A DNA stretch of 64,000 bases, taken from positions 26,424,234 through 26,488,233 of the forward strand of contig OW386293.2 in assembly GCA_936432065.2 (NCBI GenBank), in the 5' to 3' direction. The position numbers and the translations under genes were made by a program. Below, one piece after another: positions 34,385-46,403 of the stretch. This stretch comes from Rutpela maculata (taxonomy: Eukaryota; Arthropoda; Insecta; Coleoptera; Cerambycidae). The notes beneath the pieces are model-generated. The model saw only the letters and a program-made list of their open reading frames with translations, did not search any database and was not told the origin of the DNA. Position 1 is the stretch's first letter. Each line of letters begins with the position of its first letter.

Positions 34385-35604
34385 GCCTTCCCCAATTAAG
34401 ACAAACGGCTTTCAGACCATACAAGCGAGAGCGCTTACGCTAACGATCGATTAGGCAGAAAAGATTCATGCATACCTTCTCAGAATCAAAATGCGAGCTT
34501 TTTAGAGAAGTCTTAGACTCTATGTAATTTTATAATTACGGCTGACTGATTATAACTTAGTTTTACTAAAAAAAAATTAGTTTCGCTAGAGACTACCTAG
34601 CTTTAAAGTTCTCGTATCGTGGCGGTTCACGTACTCAAACACATAAATGAGGACTTATAACTGCATAAGTTTGTTTGGCGTTCCATTAGTCCACAACTTA
34701 CTTGCCCCTATGCAGTTGTTCAATATTAGCAAAATTACAACGATCCACCTTCGAGCGACTTTTAGGCAAAATTGAATTTTTGGTATTTTATGCACAAGGC
34801 GTTTTCCTCTATAACTTTGTCATTTGGAGAGCCCTACTACTGGCTTTCCAACCATCTATTTGTATGAACTATTCAACGCGCTCGACCAAATTGCGAGCCG
34901 CTGAGTGAATCCAAACTGTTTCTATGCGAGAAACCGGCCTTGTGCATGTGCATTGATTTTTATCAAATTTTTGCTTATCGGCACTACGCTGGCTTTGTCA
35001 AAATCGTCTATTTTGCCTTTTAGATGCAATGCATCGCTAAAATTTTATGCTCATTCTTTAGAACGGGGCATTCAATGATCGTACCTCAAAGGTCAATGTC
35101 TTTAGTGGAGGAATAAAAATGAAAAATATTTCAATATTTTTTTTAAAGTATATTGTCGTGGTACTTGTTAAACTGACTTTGAGGTACTTTGGCGTACTTT
35201 TGAAAAATCAATTTTCAGGCCAAATTTCGACGCAGTTTTGAAAAATTATCTGCAAGTGAAATTTCGGCGTACTTTTGATAAATTAATTTTCAAGCCAAAT
35301 TTCGACACACTTTTTCCAAGTCCAATTTGTGGTACCTTTGAAAAAGTATATTATTCATAAATCTTTGTCATTATATACTTTTGCTTTCATATCCTGAACC
35401 AAAATATATTTTCCTAAGTGAAAATTCGGTGTTTCTTCAAATTTTCACCTGGTCATTTCTAACGCCTTATAGAACCCAAAACGGTCCTTATGGACTGATC
35501 TGTGCCTCTGCATACTCTTAAAAATGTCCTTAAATGAAATTTTTGCCTAAGTCGAATTTTGATTCTGTCTTTGACTTAGGACGATTCTGGAGAGTTCTAC
35601 AACA

Positions 35605-36592
35605 TTATATCACTGTAACAAGTAATTATTTGTTGTAGTTTGTACGTAAGTTAATAAATTAGTGTTTAGTGTTACCCTGGTGTTATGATTGTCCGGATCC
35701 ACGATACAGGGTGTTTACAAAAAGGGGTGTAATACGTAACAATACTAAAATGACTAAAATTGTTGGTTTATTTTCCTCTTATCTTTTCTTTTTTCTTTTT
35801 CTTTATTGGGAAGCTATATTTTTTTCTTAAATTTTGCCATAAAATATTTGTTCTAATACATTAATACGTTCCTCTCACCTATACAACATATATTTTTCCG
35901 TTGGTTCAAAAGGAAGTAAAATTGCCAGGGCAACAAATCAAATCCAACAATGTCTGAAGCCGCCTCTGGAACTAGTTCACTTTACAATTATGTACACATT
36001 GATTTCCAATATACAGTATCTGTACCTAAAAAACTCCAAGCGTTTTTACGATTATTAATAAGAATAATGGTCGTGAGGCTCGCGGCACGGCAGCCTGGCA
36101 GAACAATGACTTATGATTTCAGGATGAACGACCAACTTTTTTGCCCGTTGTTATCTAATTGATCCGTTAGAAACGCTGCAAACTGATACGTTAATTTGAT
36201 AAAAGCTGTAACAGTAAAAAACCTGTTAGAATTCTGTATATTTTGATTAAGTAGAAACTGGTCATTTGTCTTATGTATAGAGATATTTTTCTGTTCATTT
36301 CCTCCCTCTATTTTAATTAGGTAAGTGTTTTAATGGCTCTCATATTTTCGGTTATTACTGTTTGTGTTTAGCTAGAATTGATATGATTTAATTACCAAAT
36401 GTTGTACTAGGAATCTAAATTAATTCATTAATATGAGTGCCTTATTATTAATGATGCCAAGCCTAATGGCCTTTGTTCTTATTACTAGAATATCACGTTC
36501 ATGGATTACAAAAAAATAATTAAATTATTCGAAATTATTTTTGCAAATATGCATTGATTTGATTTGATTTTAATTTTATTTAGCGGCGTACG
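35605..36592. other. No gene seen
   Basis: AT-rich sequence. The 70-aa frame at 35950-36162 has mixed codon use but no recognisable domain. Confidence 0.4.
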
Positions 36593-36985
36593 TTAGGCAT
36601 TGCTGCCACTCCCAGATATACCACCGGGCCGGCTACTTCTACGCTTGTTGCCAGCAGCGAGAGCCACATGGAGCATGGCACAGGAATATAGGATGGAAAG
36701 TGTAGGTTCTTGCGAAATGCGTTTCCGGATTGCGTCGTGACTTGGAGTATTTATGTTCCTCTTTTTATGATTGTTCCTAGAGCTTTCTTCATCTGAGTCT
36801 TCTATTTTTTGATTTTCAGATTCCGGTAACGTATACACTGTGTCCCCGGATGAAGTTGACAAGAGGACAAATATCTCTATTATTGATTTTACATAGTTTT
36901 GGGAGGATAGTTCTTCAGGCGTTGTCCCTCTGGTGCGCCTGCAGAGGTACCATAAAAATCGACTAGAAAAAGTTTTCAGTTTCAT
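36593..36985 (-). CDS. Hypothetical protein, unrecognised
   Basis: A 130-aa minus frame. It contains a Ser/Glu/Asp/Asn-rich middle (SENQKIEDSDEESSRNNHKKR, residues about 57-77) followed by a basic stretch, then SILYSCAMLHVALAAGNKRR and a Gly/Ser-rich end. The acidic-then-basic linker is the sort seen in DNA-binding proteins such as transposon-associated or MADF-type factors, but I see no defined domain. Local composition is GC-richer than the flanks, which slightly favours a real or formerly real exon. No promoter, intron border or neighbour supports it. It may be the last exon of a larger gene or a transposon gene fragment. Confidence 0.25.
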   Translation of the reverse strand: MKLKTFSSRFLWYLCRRTRGTTPEELSSQNYVKSIIEIFVLLSTSSGDTVYTLPESENQKIEDSDEESSRNNHKKRNINTPSHDAIRKRISQEPTLSILYSCAMLHVALAAGNKRRSSRPGGISGSGSNA

Positions 36986-37439
36986 AACATGTTATTTCGC
37001 CAGATGAAATATTTTTTTTGGAAACTGCACTAAAATGTGTTTCATGTTGCTCAACCATATGGCTCGATGACAAGAAATTTGGAAAATGCGCTGAAATTTT
37101 TTATTTCGGATCTGCGCTAACAACTGACCTTATCTAAAAATAGGTAAATGTTCAATTAGAAAGTACACTTAAAATTAATTTTTAACACAAAAAATATTAT
37201 TTTTGCAAGGGACGGTTTTTAACATTATTAAGACAAGTTTCAATCAGAGATGGGCATTAGTCGACTAAATTTTTAGTCATGACTAATAATTAATGGCTAA
37301 ATTCATGACTAATTGCCTCAGAGCAACAGAAAATGAAAAAAAACTTATTGTAAATTAATTTCAGATCTAGTAAGTAAAATTATAACTGAAATAGGTATGT
37401 AATTTTTTTTCTAAGTTAAGAATACGATTTTGGTGATTG

Positions 37440-39155
37440 TACTTCCACATCCACGTAGTAGACAGTAAAATTTTGAGTAATTAGTGTTCGCTCTTAAACA
37501 AAATTAGTCAATAAATAAAATTTTATAAACCATTTATTATTTCAAGACAGTTGTGAAATTCATTATTATCATTATTTATTTCCATAAATTATAAATAAAT
37601 ATAGATAATAAATAAATATAAAACCATAAAAATAGAATTACATGTATACAGATATGACAGACATTGGCGTCAATTTTAAACGGGGAGTGAAGTCTTGGTG
37701 TGGTGTTTACGCTGCAGACTCGTACCACAGCAACTCTTTCACAAACAACGCCCAGGTTTATATCAATGACAAATTTTTTGTAACAGGTTTTTATCCAAAT
37801 TTTCCTGTATGAGCAAAAATTCCTTATACACTATAACATTCTTTTATTTTCATTATTTAGAGCACAAGCATCATATCAACTAGAATAAACATTATACTTC
37901 GTCTGTTGTTGAATTGTTGCACATTCTACAGAATACTGTTCGCAGTTTTCGTGTAGATAATATTGGTTTTTGGACATTCTAAATTTTATAATACCAACTT
38001 TGTTGGAGAAAAAAATTTCATATAAAATAAAAATTAAAAAAAGAACCACAATCCAACCTCGCTGGATTTCGAACACATGAAAACTTTAACCTCTGGTCCA
38101 TCATACGTTACTGCAAGACTTGAATGACTATACTATTCGAATTCCATATTTCAACGATTAGATATACCTATTGTTATGAAATGTATCTTACTAAAATGTT
38201 CAAACAAAAAATAATGATAGGAAATAACATTGCATAAGATTTCTATGTAAGTGGAAGCGATAAAAATTAAGACAATTTTTTTTAAATTTTAAATGATTAA
38301 TAACTTTTTTATTTACTGATCTATGTTGTTCAAAACAATTAGCTGCCTGCTCTAGCTAATACTGATTTACTGTTCAAATTTCAATACAATCGGACTTTTC
38401 TTTCTTAAGAAACGTGAATGAAATGCAAGACCTCCATCTTATTCTATGTTCCTGTTCCCACTTGTTAAATAAACAGGCATTATTTTTAATAATTATGAGC
38501 TTTTATTACTACAGGTATAGTAAGTGGGAGGGTAATCAAAATTGAAAAGTAACGATTACTATAATTAGCTGGTTGATGCCAAAAAAACTCGAGGCCTTTG
38601 GTTCTTTCTCGTACACATATAAAATCGCAATTTTATTTTTTCACCTTCTTTAATAATGGAGTGTAGAATGGGTGACTGATGCCAATTTTTTTTTGAGGCT
38701 ATTGGTTCTTGTACACACACATAATCTCAATTTTATATCTTTACCTCCTTTTATATCGGGGTGGAAGATGTCAAAATGATTTTAAGACCTTAGCTTCTAG
38801 TACACACACTAAATCTCAGTTTTATGAACTCTTACTTGCTTTATTTATTTACCCCTATTTAACCGTCAACCTTTCAACGGAATAAGATCAAAATATAATT
38901 TAGTTTCGGAACTCGTTATGATACATACGTGTACCAAATTTCAAGTCAACTGCTCCAGAGTAATCGAACGCACAAAAAAAAAAAGGTAGACAGGCACACA
39001 GACAGACAGACAGACAGACCGACCGACTGACCGACAGCAGATTTTTTCTTTGCGCAAACTTCAAATTCGACGTTTCATGACATTTTAAGCATATTTGAGC
39101 AAAAAAAGTCATTTTTTTTTATGTAGTTACACTCCACCACGAGAATGTGGAAGTA
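37440..39155. mobile_element. Long TACTTCCAC-type element nested in the hAT-like element
   Basis: Starts TACTTCCACATCCACG and ends GAATGTGGAAGTA. The right half (38580-39155) matches the 41648 copy, including a gacagacagacagaca tract near 39000. The left ~1 kb (37460-38560) is unrelated to the short copies and has no recognised gene. Confidence 0.6.
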
Positions 39156-39229
39156 AAATCAACCTTTCTCTTGCGAATAATTGCTGAAATATTTTCCCAG
39201 TTAAAACTATATGGATAAGAAATTAGTTG

Positions 39230-39430
39230 TTAGATATATTAGTCATGACTAACGAATAAATTAATCTTTAGTCTGACTAATGACTAATCAATCGTCAATC
39301 GAAACATCCACGACCAATGACTAATCAATCATCAATCAAAACATTCACGACTAACGCCTAACCAATTAGTTATTAGTCATAACTAATTTATGAATGATTA
39401 GTCATTAGTCATGACTAATTTGTCGACTAA
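39230..39430. repeat. Array of TAGTCATGACTA-type motifs
   Basis: Many forward and reversed copies of attagtcatgactaa and actaatcaatc variants at the right subterminal region; two more lie at 37285-37312. Likely binding sites for a hAT transposase. Confidence 0.7.
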
Positions 39431-39454
39431 AAAATGTCTATCTCTAATTTAAAT

Positions 39455-40292
39455 CCGGCGACAAGAGGATTAGATAAAGATTATTTCATGCTGGTCTATT
39501 ATTGATTTCTACCAAAATTGTTGAAAATATAAGAAATTCTAATTAAATCAGTACACGAATATTCTCATAAGGATAACTCGAAATGGGAGCAAAGTTACAT
39601 TATTCTCATCGAGTTATTTATCGTCAGTAGGTTTTGAAAACACAGGAAATCCTCGTACAACTCTACAACACTTCTGTATCAACCTAAACAAGAAGTACGC
39701 TGACTTAACTCAGGACTAGCTCTGTTATGGGGAGTAGGTAACCTATGTGAATTTAATTATTGAAGTTGCTATAAGCCAAAAGGCCGCCACCGTATTTTTA
39801 ATTTTAACTATCACGAGAGATAAACGGAAATATTATGGTAATTAATGTTCTTGAATATGTAGGTGACAGGTTAAAACAATTAAATAATACAAAATTTTAA
39901 CAATCTTATGAAAAAAATTTAATTTCAATTTAAAATTAATTTACAGGATGGTGAAAGCAACAAAAATAATAAGACTAGATAGTTGTTACAAATTTGAAAG
40001 GTATACTAAATAAGTCTGAAAATGTAATGAATTGAATTTAATAAAATACAATAAAGTGGATAAAGTAACTGGTTCTTTACAATTAAAAATTCTTCTGACC
40101 TTTGTAGAAGAGTTCAATAAGGCTTACGTAATTTCTCTCTGACGATCGATGGATGGTGGCTTCCTGAAGATGGCCTATGAGTACATGAGGTTAAGTGAGG
40201 AAGGATGAGCCTTCCAGGATTTTACATAAAAGGAAAACAATCGTCCTGAAAGTTAGCGAAATAGATGTAAAAATTACATAGCTTCACAAAAT
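39455..40292. other. No gene seen
   Basis: AT-rich spacer without recognisable content. Confidence 0.4.
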
Positions 40293-40562
40293 AAAAAAAA
40301 GTGGTCTGTTCCTGGAACTCCATTGGGTGGCCACTATGTATTTCGACGTGCTGAACGCGAACCAGTGTTTAGCTCCATCACCCACCATTTTTTTGTAAAT
40401 CGCGAAAATAACCTAAAAAAACTCATAATTTAGGTTATTTTCGCGATTTACTAAAAATTGGTGGGTGATGGCTAAACGGACACTTGATTCGTATTCAGCA
40501 TGTCGTAACACATAGGGCTTACCCAATGGAGTCCCAGAACAGCGCAGTTCTCACTTTTTTTT
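40293..40562. repeat. Near-palindromic hairpin MITE
   Basis: The sequence folds on itself end to end: outer aaaaaaaagtg ends, then ctccattgggt against acccaatggag, then catcacccacc (40376) against ggtgggtgatg (ending 40470). The core, gtaaatcgcgaaaataacct against its exact complement, has an ~11-nt loop near 40424-40434. No coding content. Confidence 0.85.
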
Positions 40563-40569
40563 GTGTCAT

Positions 40570-41080
40570 TTAGTTTTTCAGAGATCTCTTACATTCAATG
40601 GGAGATATCTTTAATAATTTCAAAAACAATCCAAGCAAAGACGTATATGACATGAATATTAATATCATAAAATGCGTACAGGACATTATCATTATGCTTT
40701 TCACCAAATTGGTTAATCTATGCATAAAAATCGGAACTTTCCCGAAATGTCTTAAAACATCCAAAGTGATTCCGCTTTTCAAGAAAGGTGACTTCAATGA
40801 TATGAACAACTATCGTCCTATATCTATCATACCCACTTTGGGGAAAATAATAGAAAAGCGATGGCAATTAACAAAATGGTTGAAAGTATAATAGACGTTT
40901 TTGAGAACAAACGCTTTGCCGGAAGTATTTTCTGTGACTTGCCAAAAGTCTCCGACTGTGTGCAACATGATATTCTTGCTTCTAAACTTTGTAGATATGG
41001 TCTTCACCCTACAGCACTTAATCTTTAAAATCGTACCTGACTGACGGGCATCAAATAACTGTACACAACGAAATGGCGTC
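40570..41080 (+). pseudogene. LINE reverse transcriptase relic (Jockey/R1-like)
   Basis: The first frame (40598-40891) reads like the N-terminal RT region, with the typical KVIPLFKKGDFNDMNNYRPI and the following SIIPTLGKIIEK. After a frameshift near 40860, a second frame gives MVESIIDVFENKRFAGSIF and then FCDLPKVSDCVQHDIL, the motif A region. About 50 residues normally between these are missing. Stops follow by about 41030. Truncated at both ends and dead; not the same copy as 3924-5055 (different RT part, opposite strand). Confidence 0.75.
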
Positions 41081-41647
41081 ATCATCAGTAAAAGTAAGAT
41101 TTGTGTGAATATATAATTACCGTCAGCCGTTCAATCTCTCAGCCCAAAGTCAAAATCGAAAGAAACTTATTTTCCTAAGAAATTATTGAATGTTTTTGTG
41201 TCAGTCCATTGCGTGTAGTTGTGATGAAACACCCTCTACGGAATGTGTCCATCCTTGCTATGTTCGGTATGCAGAACTGATAGTTCTTATGTATAGTTAG
41301 ATATTTACCAATATTTACATGTATAGTATACCCATTGAACTTTTATGCAGTAAATGGTATTATTTGAATCCTTCCTTTTTCTTGATTGAATGATTAATTA
41401 TACGTTCAGAATCTCGTGTGATTCTGTGTGTTGGGTCACCAATTGAATTTATTGGACCTTCCTAAGGTTTCTCAAGTCTGTTTTCAGGACATCGATCATG
41501 AAATTAGGTAGTGAATTCACTTTGATTTAATAAATAACGCTAGTATTTCAATGTTTCCGTCTGAATAAATCGATAAAGGTGGACAAGAAGAGAAACAATC
41601 GTCTAATATTTAACTAAATTGATTTATTTCAACTACTTAAATTTTAC
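41081..41647. other. No gene seen
   Basis: AT-rich spacer between the LINE relic and a TACTTCCAC element. Confidence 0.4.
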
Positions 41648-42319
41648 AAAAAACCGCTACCCAAGGAATCACTACTTCCACATCCAGATTCTCTATCCAA
41701 GTCACTCACAACGAAAAAACTTTGTATGTGAAAATAATTGTTTATGGAACTTTAATAATATAATATTTGAAATCCTCTACCCCAAAAACCCATAAAACGA
41801 TACCCCACATCGGTAGTGGGGTGGGGGGTGGTGATAGGGGGGGTGGATGAAGTAAAAAAATATTTTGAGGTTTCTGGTTCCTGTACATACACTAAATCAC
41901 AATTTTTTTTCATCCCCTTTAATAAGGAGATGGGGGTGGCTAATGCCAAAATTTTTTATGAGACTTTAGCTTCTCTTGTATATACTAAATACCAATTTCG
42001 TGGACTCTTACCTGCTTGATTTACCCATTTACCCCAAATTTACCCCAATTTACATCCCAACCCTTCGACGGAACAAGATGAAAATATAATCTAGTTCTAG
42101 ATCTCGTTAAAGTACCAAATTTCTTAATATCTTAAACGGTTCCAGAGTAAACGTGCGCACAAAAAAAATTACAGAGAGACAGACCGACAGACAGACAGAA
42201 ATTTTTTTTTCGCTCAAACTTAAAATCTCGACGTTTCATGACATTTTAAGCCTATTTGGACAATACAAATTTTTAAAAATTTTCTTGTCGTTACTATACT
42301 TCCACTGGACGTGGAAGTA
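41648..42319 (-). mobile_element. TACTTCCAC element, copy 2
   Basis: Full inverted-orientation match to 6757-7447, tip to tip, including the ccgctacccaaggaatcac extension and the gacagacagacaga tract near 42180. Confidence 0.8.
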
Positions 42320-42705
42320 ATTAAATTATCTAGTAAAATCACATATTTAGTGTTAATTGTTAAAATTTTTACTTCTAATAAGGTAATAGTTAACGTTAGT
42401 AAAATACCTATATGGCTTTTCTATAAGTTTTTTTCTCCTGTTTAAAAGTTTATCGGGTGAAAATGTAAACTTTAATTATTTACAAAATGTTGCATTTTAG
42501 AAATGCTTTTGTGCATAATAATTTAAGATAATTTTAACAAAATATATACACTCAAGTAGTTGCTAAGCAAAATTTTATAAATAACAAGCCATACATATTT
42601 TAACAGATAAAATTTTTAGCGCTAAGGATGTAAAGTACAATCAATATCAGTTTTATAGCATATATATTTTTTTGTATTCGCGAATCATATTTGACCATAT
42701 GTAAA
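42320..42705. other. No gene seen
   Basis: AT-rich spacer. Confidence 0.4.
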
Positions 42706-43190
42706 TATGAACTGCTGCCCAAGGAATCACTACTTCCACATTCAGATTTTCTCTCCAAGTCTTTCACAACGAAATAAATTTTGTATGTGGAAATAATTGT
42801 TTATAATAATATAATATTTGAAACTGCCTACGCCAAAAACTCATAAAACGATATGCCACATCAGTAGTGGGAGTGGGGGTGGTGGTAGGGGGGTGGATGA
42901 AGTTAAAAAAAAATGGAGCCTTTCGCTCTACCTACCTTGCTATAACCTACCTAACTTGTATACAGACTAAATCACAATTTTAATTTTTGGTTAATGTCAA
43001 AAAAATTTTTGAGACCTTAGCTTCTCTTATATATACTAAATACCAATTTTTATGGACTTTTACTTGCTTTGCTATTTCTATTTAACCCCCTATTTACCCT
43101 AATTTATCCCTTCAACGGAAGCAGATCAAAAGCTAGTTCCAGATCTCGTTAATATACATGCGTGTACCAAATTTCAAGTTACTATAATAA
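42706..43190 (-). mobile_element. Truncated TACTTCCAC element, copy 3
   Basis: Begins gctgcccaaggaatcactac like copy 2 and continues to accaaatttcaag, then stops before the microsatellite part. Confidence 0.7.
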
Positions 43191-43199
43191 TAACCCATG

Positions 43200-43267
43200 C
43201 AGGAAAATTATTGGGACATATGAAGTAATTCCGAAATTTTACATATTTTTTACCTCTAGGTATTGTA
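43200..43267. repeat. Solo right tip of FB-2
   Basis: The last ~65 bp, ending in tacctctaggtattg followed by TA, match the FB-2 tips in reverse complement. No partner tip is adjacent. Confidence 0.65.
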
Positions 43268-43984
43268 CTATATTACCAAAGATAAACATCATTCAATCAT
43301 ACTACTAATCTTTCAAGAGGCCTCAATAGCCACTTTTTGCATAACACTATTTGAAAAGGATTTATTACAAAATAAAAACAAAATCAATTCTTGGCAGTTA
43401 TTTTTAATGTGACGTCTGGTCGCTGTCCCTCCCAGAAGGTGAAATACTAATATACTTTTGTTAAAAACAAAGTAATGTTTATGCCAATTTTCAGTTCACC
43501 TCTAATTTTGTTGGTATTTTTTATCCTGAGTCCTGCTCTAGTAAGTACTATTTATACTTGAACTTTAAATCTTTTGTTTGTTAAAGGCCACGACCTCTAG
43601 TAGATTCGAGAGTTCAGATCGTGCTTAATTTTGGGCGTGATCAAAAACATTGCGGTTATGTATGAACACAATTCATAGTAATTATACAATTATACATATA
43701 ACTATAGTTTTTTTTTTATAGATATGATACCAGTAGACTAAATAATACACACCCTGAAGGTTAAATCATGGTAGTCAGCTTTGTATCAAAAACAAATTCA
43801 ATCTGCAAAATACTTGCCGTATTTCTTGATGTCTACAATTGGGTTGTTGCACTAAGTTAAAATTTGAGGAGAAACTGTGTTAAATAATAACAATTATTCA
43901 TAAAAAACCATTAGAAACATGTAAAAGTTGAAAATAAGGCCTTATAATATTATAACATCAATTATAAAAATACATGCATGTGGA
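43268..43984. other. No gene seen
   Basis: AT-rich spacer. Confidence 0.4.
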
Positions 43985-44165
43985 TGTGGTGTTTCCTGCC
44001 ATACTGTGTAAATAATACCACCAATTCACCATAAAAACTGATCTTAAATGTTCCAATAATGAATGCTGAATGTAAAAATGAATGATTCAAAGCAAAGTCT
44101 TTTTATTGTGGAGACCATTCTAATGTCAAGGAAAAGATAATTTGAAATGGGGCGTGACGTGACAG
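43985..44165 (+). pseudogene. THAP zinc-finger relic, copy 1
   Basis: The plus strand reads FLPYCVNNTTNSP, one stop, KLILNVPIMNAECKNE, another stop, then KSFYCGDHSNVK. This matches the THAP (C2CH) pattern: an N-terminal Cys pair, an N..SP..... FP-like block, a basic/Trp helix region (here a TGA replaces Trp), and C-x2-H in CGDH. THAP domains bind DNA and occur at the N-terminus of P-element-type transposases and some host proteins. Stops show it is dead. A ~330-bp segment (about 44165-44505) separates it from downstream sequence that is contiguous in copy 2. Confidence 0.55.
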
Positions 44166-44680
44166 CTAACCTCAAAAATATGTGTTTCTTTAAGATTTAA
44201 GAGTATTACGCAGCTGTTATTAAAATGTCTGCCTCATTCCCGTATTTTCAACTAAAATCTAGTTCATTATAATGTTTATGAAGTTCTAAATACTTTGTCC
44301 TAATAAAATAGGATTCTTTTTATAGGTTGGAAATCTAACCTGTAATTAGCAGTCTATTTTTATTAACCAACAGTATTAAAAAATTATTTACGTGAATTTT
44401 TAAATATTTGCCTGGAGCCAGTATGGCTCCAAGCTAAAAATGCGTATACAAACATTAAAAATGAGAATAAACTTGAAAAACTTAAAATTTAAGGTTATGT
44501 TGGTTACATGATGCAGATGCCCTATGGGTACTTATCACAAAAAACAACAAATTACAGAGGTGTTGTAGACATTTTATTTGTGGTAAGTTATTTTATCTTA
44601 ATGTAAGAATTTCATTTTTAACACGGGTTTATGTTGTAGGAAAAACGGCCGTATTGTAAGACTAGTGTAGCATTCTAGTA

Positions 44681-46401
44681 CAGTACCTAGAGGTGAAAAA
44701 CATGCAAAATTTCGGAATAATGTCATATTGAACGGATTTCGTTCATTTTTGGCAGAATAATAGTAAATGCTTCACAGAAAAGTTTCTATATTGTGCGGGG
44801 GCTTGCTACTTAAAAAATATATATTTATTGGAGTTGAAGTAGAATCAAATTTTAAGAAGAAAAGGTTCTATGCAATTTTTCACATAAATTGATAGTTTTT
44901 AAGTTATAACGACTTCAAAATTGCGATTTTAGCTTAAACGGCTTTCGTCAAGTATCTCGAAAAGTATTACTTTATCGAAAAAATGTTACAGACCAATTAC
45001 AGAAAGTACAAACTGGGAAATAATTATATTTTTTGTTCATTGATGTAGGATTAATAATTTCGGGGATATTTAAGTTTACATTTGGCATCCAAGTGTTCTT
45101 AAGATAATTATTTAGAGTGAGAGTTAAATATCTCAGAAACTGTGACTCCTACGTCAAGTATGCTAATAGGTAGAATAATAGGTTATTAATTAAGTTTTCA
45201 ACTGTTTCTGTAGCATAAAAAACAAAGAAGTTGTGACCGAAGCAATGTGCGTCTGCCGTCTACACATTTTTTTAATAACAACGTCACCATTTTGTTACTG
45301 TAATTAGTCAGTAATTAAAAAAAATGAATTTCAAACACTGTTTCTCATTAATATATAGAATGACGTAGATGCTCAAATTTTTTGGTTTGTATACAGCACT
45401 TGCTTTAGAAAAAAATACAGTTTAAACTATAAAGGAATTTTCGATAAAACGTAATTTATTTTTTCCTTTTTCAAATATCTCAATAAATATTAGTTTTATT
45501 GAAACGGGGGTAGAGACCAAAAATAAAGCACTTACATAGATTTAATAGTTTCGTAGATATGAAAGTTTACAAATGGCGTCCGAACGTTTATAAGACGAAA
45601 AATGCAGTTTAAATGTTAAATATCTCAGAAATTGTGACACCTACGTCACGCATGCTAAGAAATGAAATTAAAGACCATTAATTGCGCTTTCAAATTATTT
45701 TTTACTCGTTCCTCTAGCATAAGAAATAAGGAAGTTATGAAGGAAAAATGTGCGTATTTATATTTTTTTTATATAAAAGGTCGCCATTTTGTTACTCTAA
45801 TTAGCCAGTAATTTAAAAAAATTATCTCAAATACAGTTTTTACAGTTAAGATGTAGCATTACTTAGATGATCAAATTTTTTTGCCCATTTAAAACACTTG
45901 TTTTAGAAAAAAATGCATGCAAGGTAATTTCGAAACACTTGGTTGCCAAATATAAACTTAAATATCTCCGAAATTATTAATCCTACATCAATAAACAAAA
46001 GATATAATGAATTCCCAGTTTGTACTTTCTGTAATTGGTCTGTAACATTTTTTCGATAAAGCAATACTTTTCGAGATACTTGACGAAAGCCGTTTGGAAA
46101 TACCTTTTTTTTTAAGCTAAAATCGCAATTTTGAAGTCGTTATAATTTAAAAACTATAAATTTATGTGAAAAATTACACAGAACCTTTTCTTCTAAAAAT
46201 TTAATTCTACTTCAGCTCCAATAAATAAATATATTTTTTAGGTGCTACCCCCTGAGAGGAGATGGCATCCACCCCCTATAAATTAGCAAGCCCCCGCACA
46301 ATATAGAAACTTTTCTGTGAAGTATTTACTATTATACTGCCAAAAATGAACGAAATCCGTTCAATATGACATTATTCCGAAGTTAAAACCTCTAGTTACT
46401 G
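44681..46401. mobile_element. TA-flanked foldback element FB-2, copy 2
   Basis: Full-length relative of 20132-21941, same tips and TA on both sides (44679-44680, 46402-46403). It differs by small deletions, for example loss of the C-rich block near 44810. Confidence 0.85.
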
Positions 46402-46403
46402 TA

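Larger units (their letters stand above)
31381..35604. mobile_element. Paired inverted LTR-like arms with nested insertions
   Basis: The left arm (31381-32343, resuming briefly after the SINE) and right arm (about 34385-35604) are divergent reverse complements. Tips are tgttatagaacctctc and gagagttctacaaca. The right-arm tip read inward nearly matches 60466-60575, which follows a polypurine tract, so the arms are probably LTRs of one Gypsy family lying in opposite orientation. The right arm read on the minus strand carries AATAAA near 34318, and an LTR end near 34190 is possible. Between the arms are the minisatellite, another LTR-like piece and unclassified sequence. Confidence 0.55.
37237..39454. 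mobile_element. hAT-like non-autonomous element
   Basis: The element is 37245-39446. Tips are CAGAGATGGGCATTAGTC and, from the right, TAGAGATAGACATTTTTTAG. The flanking octamers GTTTCAAT (37237-37244) and ATTTAAAT (39447-39454) agree at 6 of 8 positions, as for an old 8-bp hAT duplication. Subterminal regions hold many TAGTCATGACTAAT-type motifs, densest at 39230-39430. No transposase frame remains, and most of the interior is a nested TACTTCCAC element. hAT assignment rests on tip sequence and duplication length. Confidence 0.7.
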
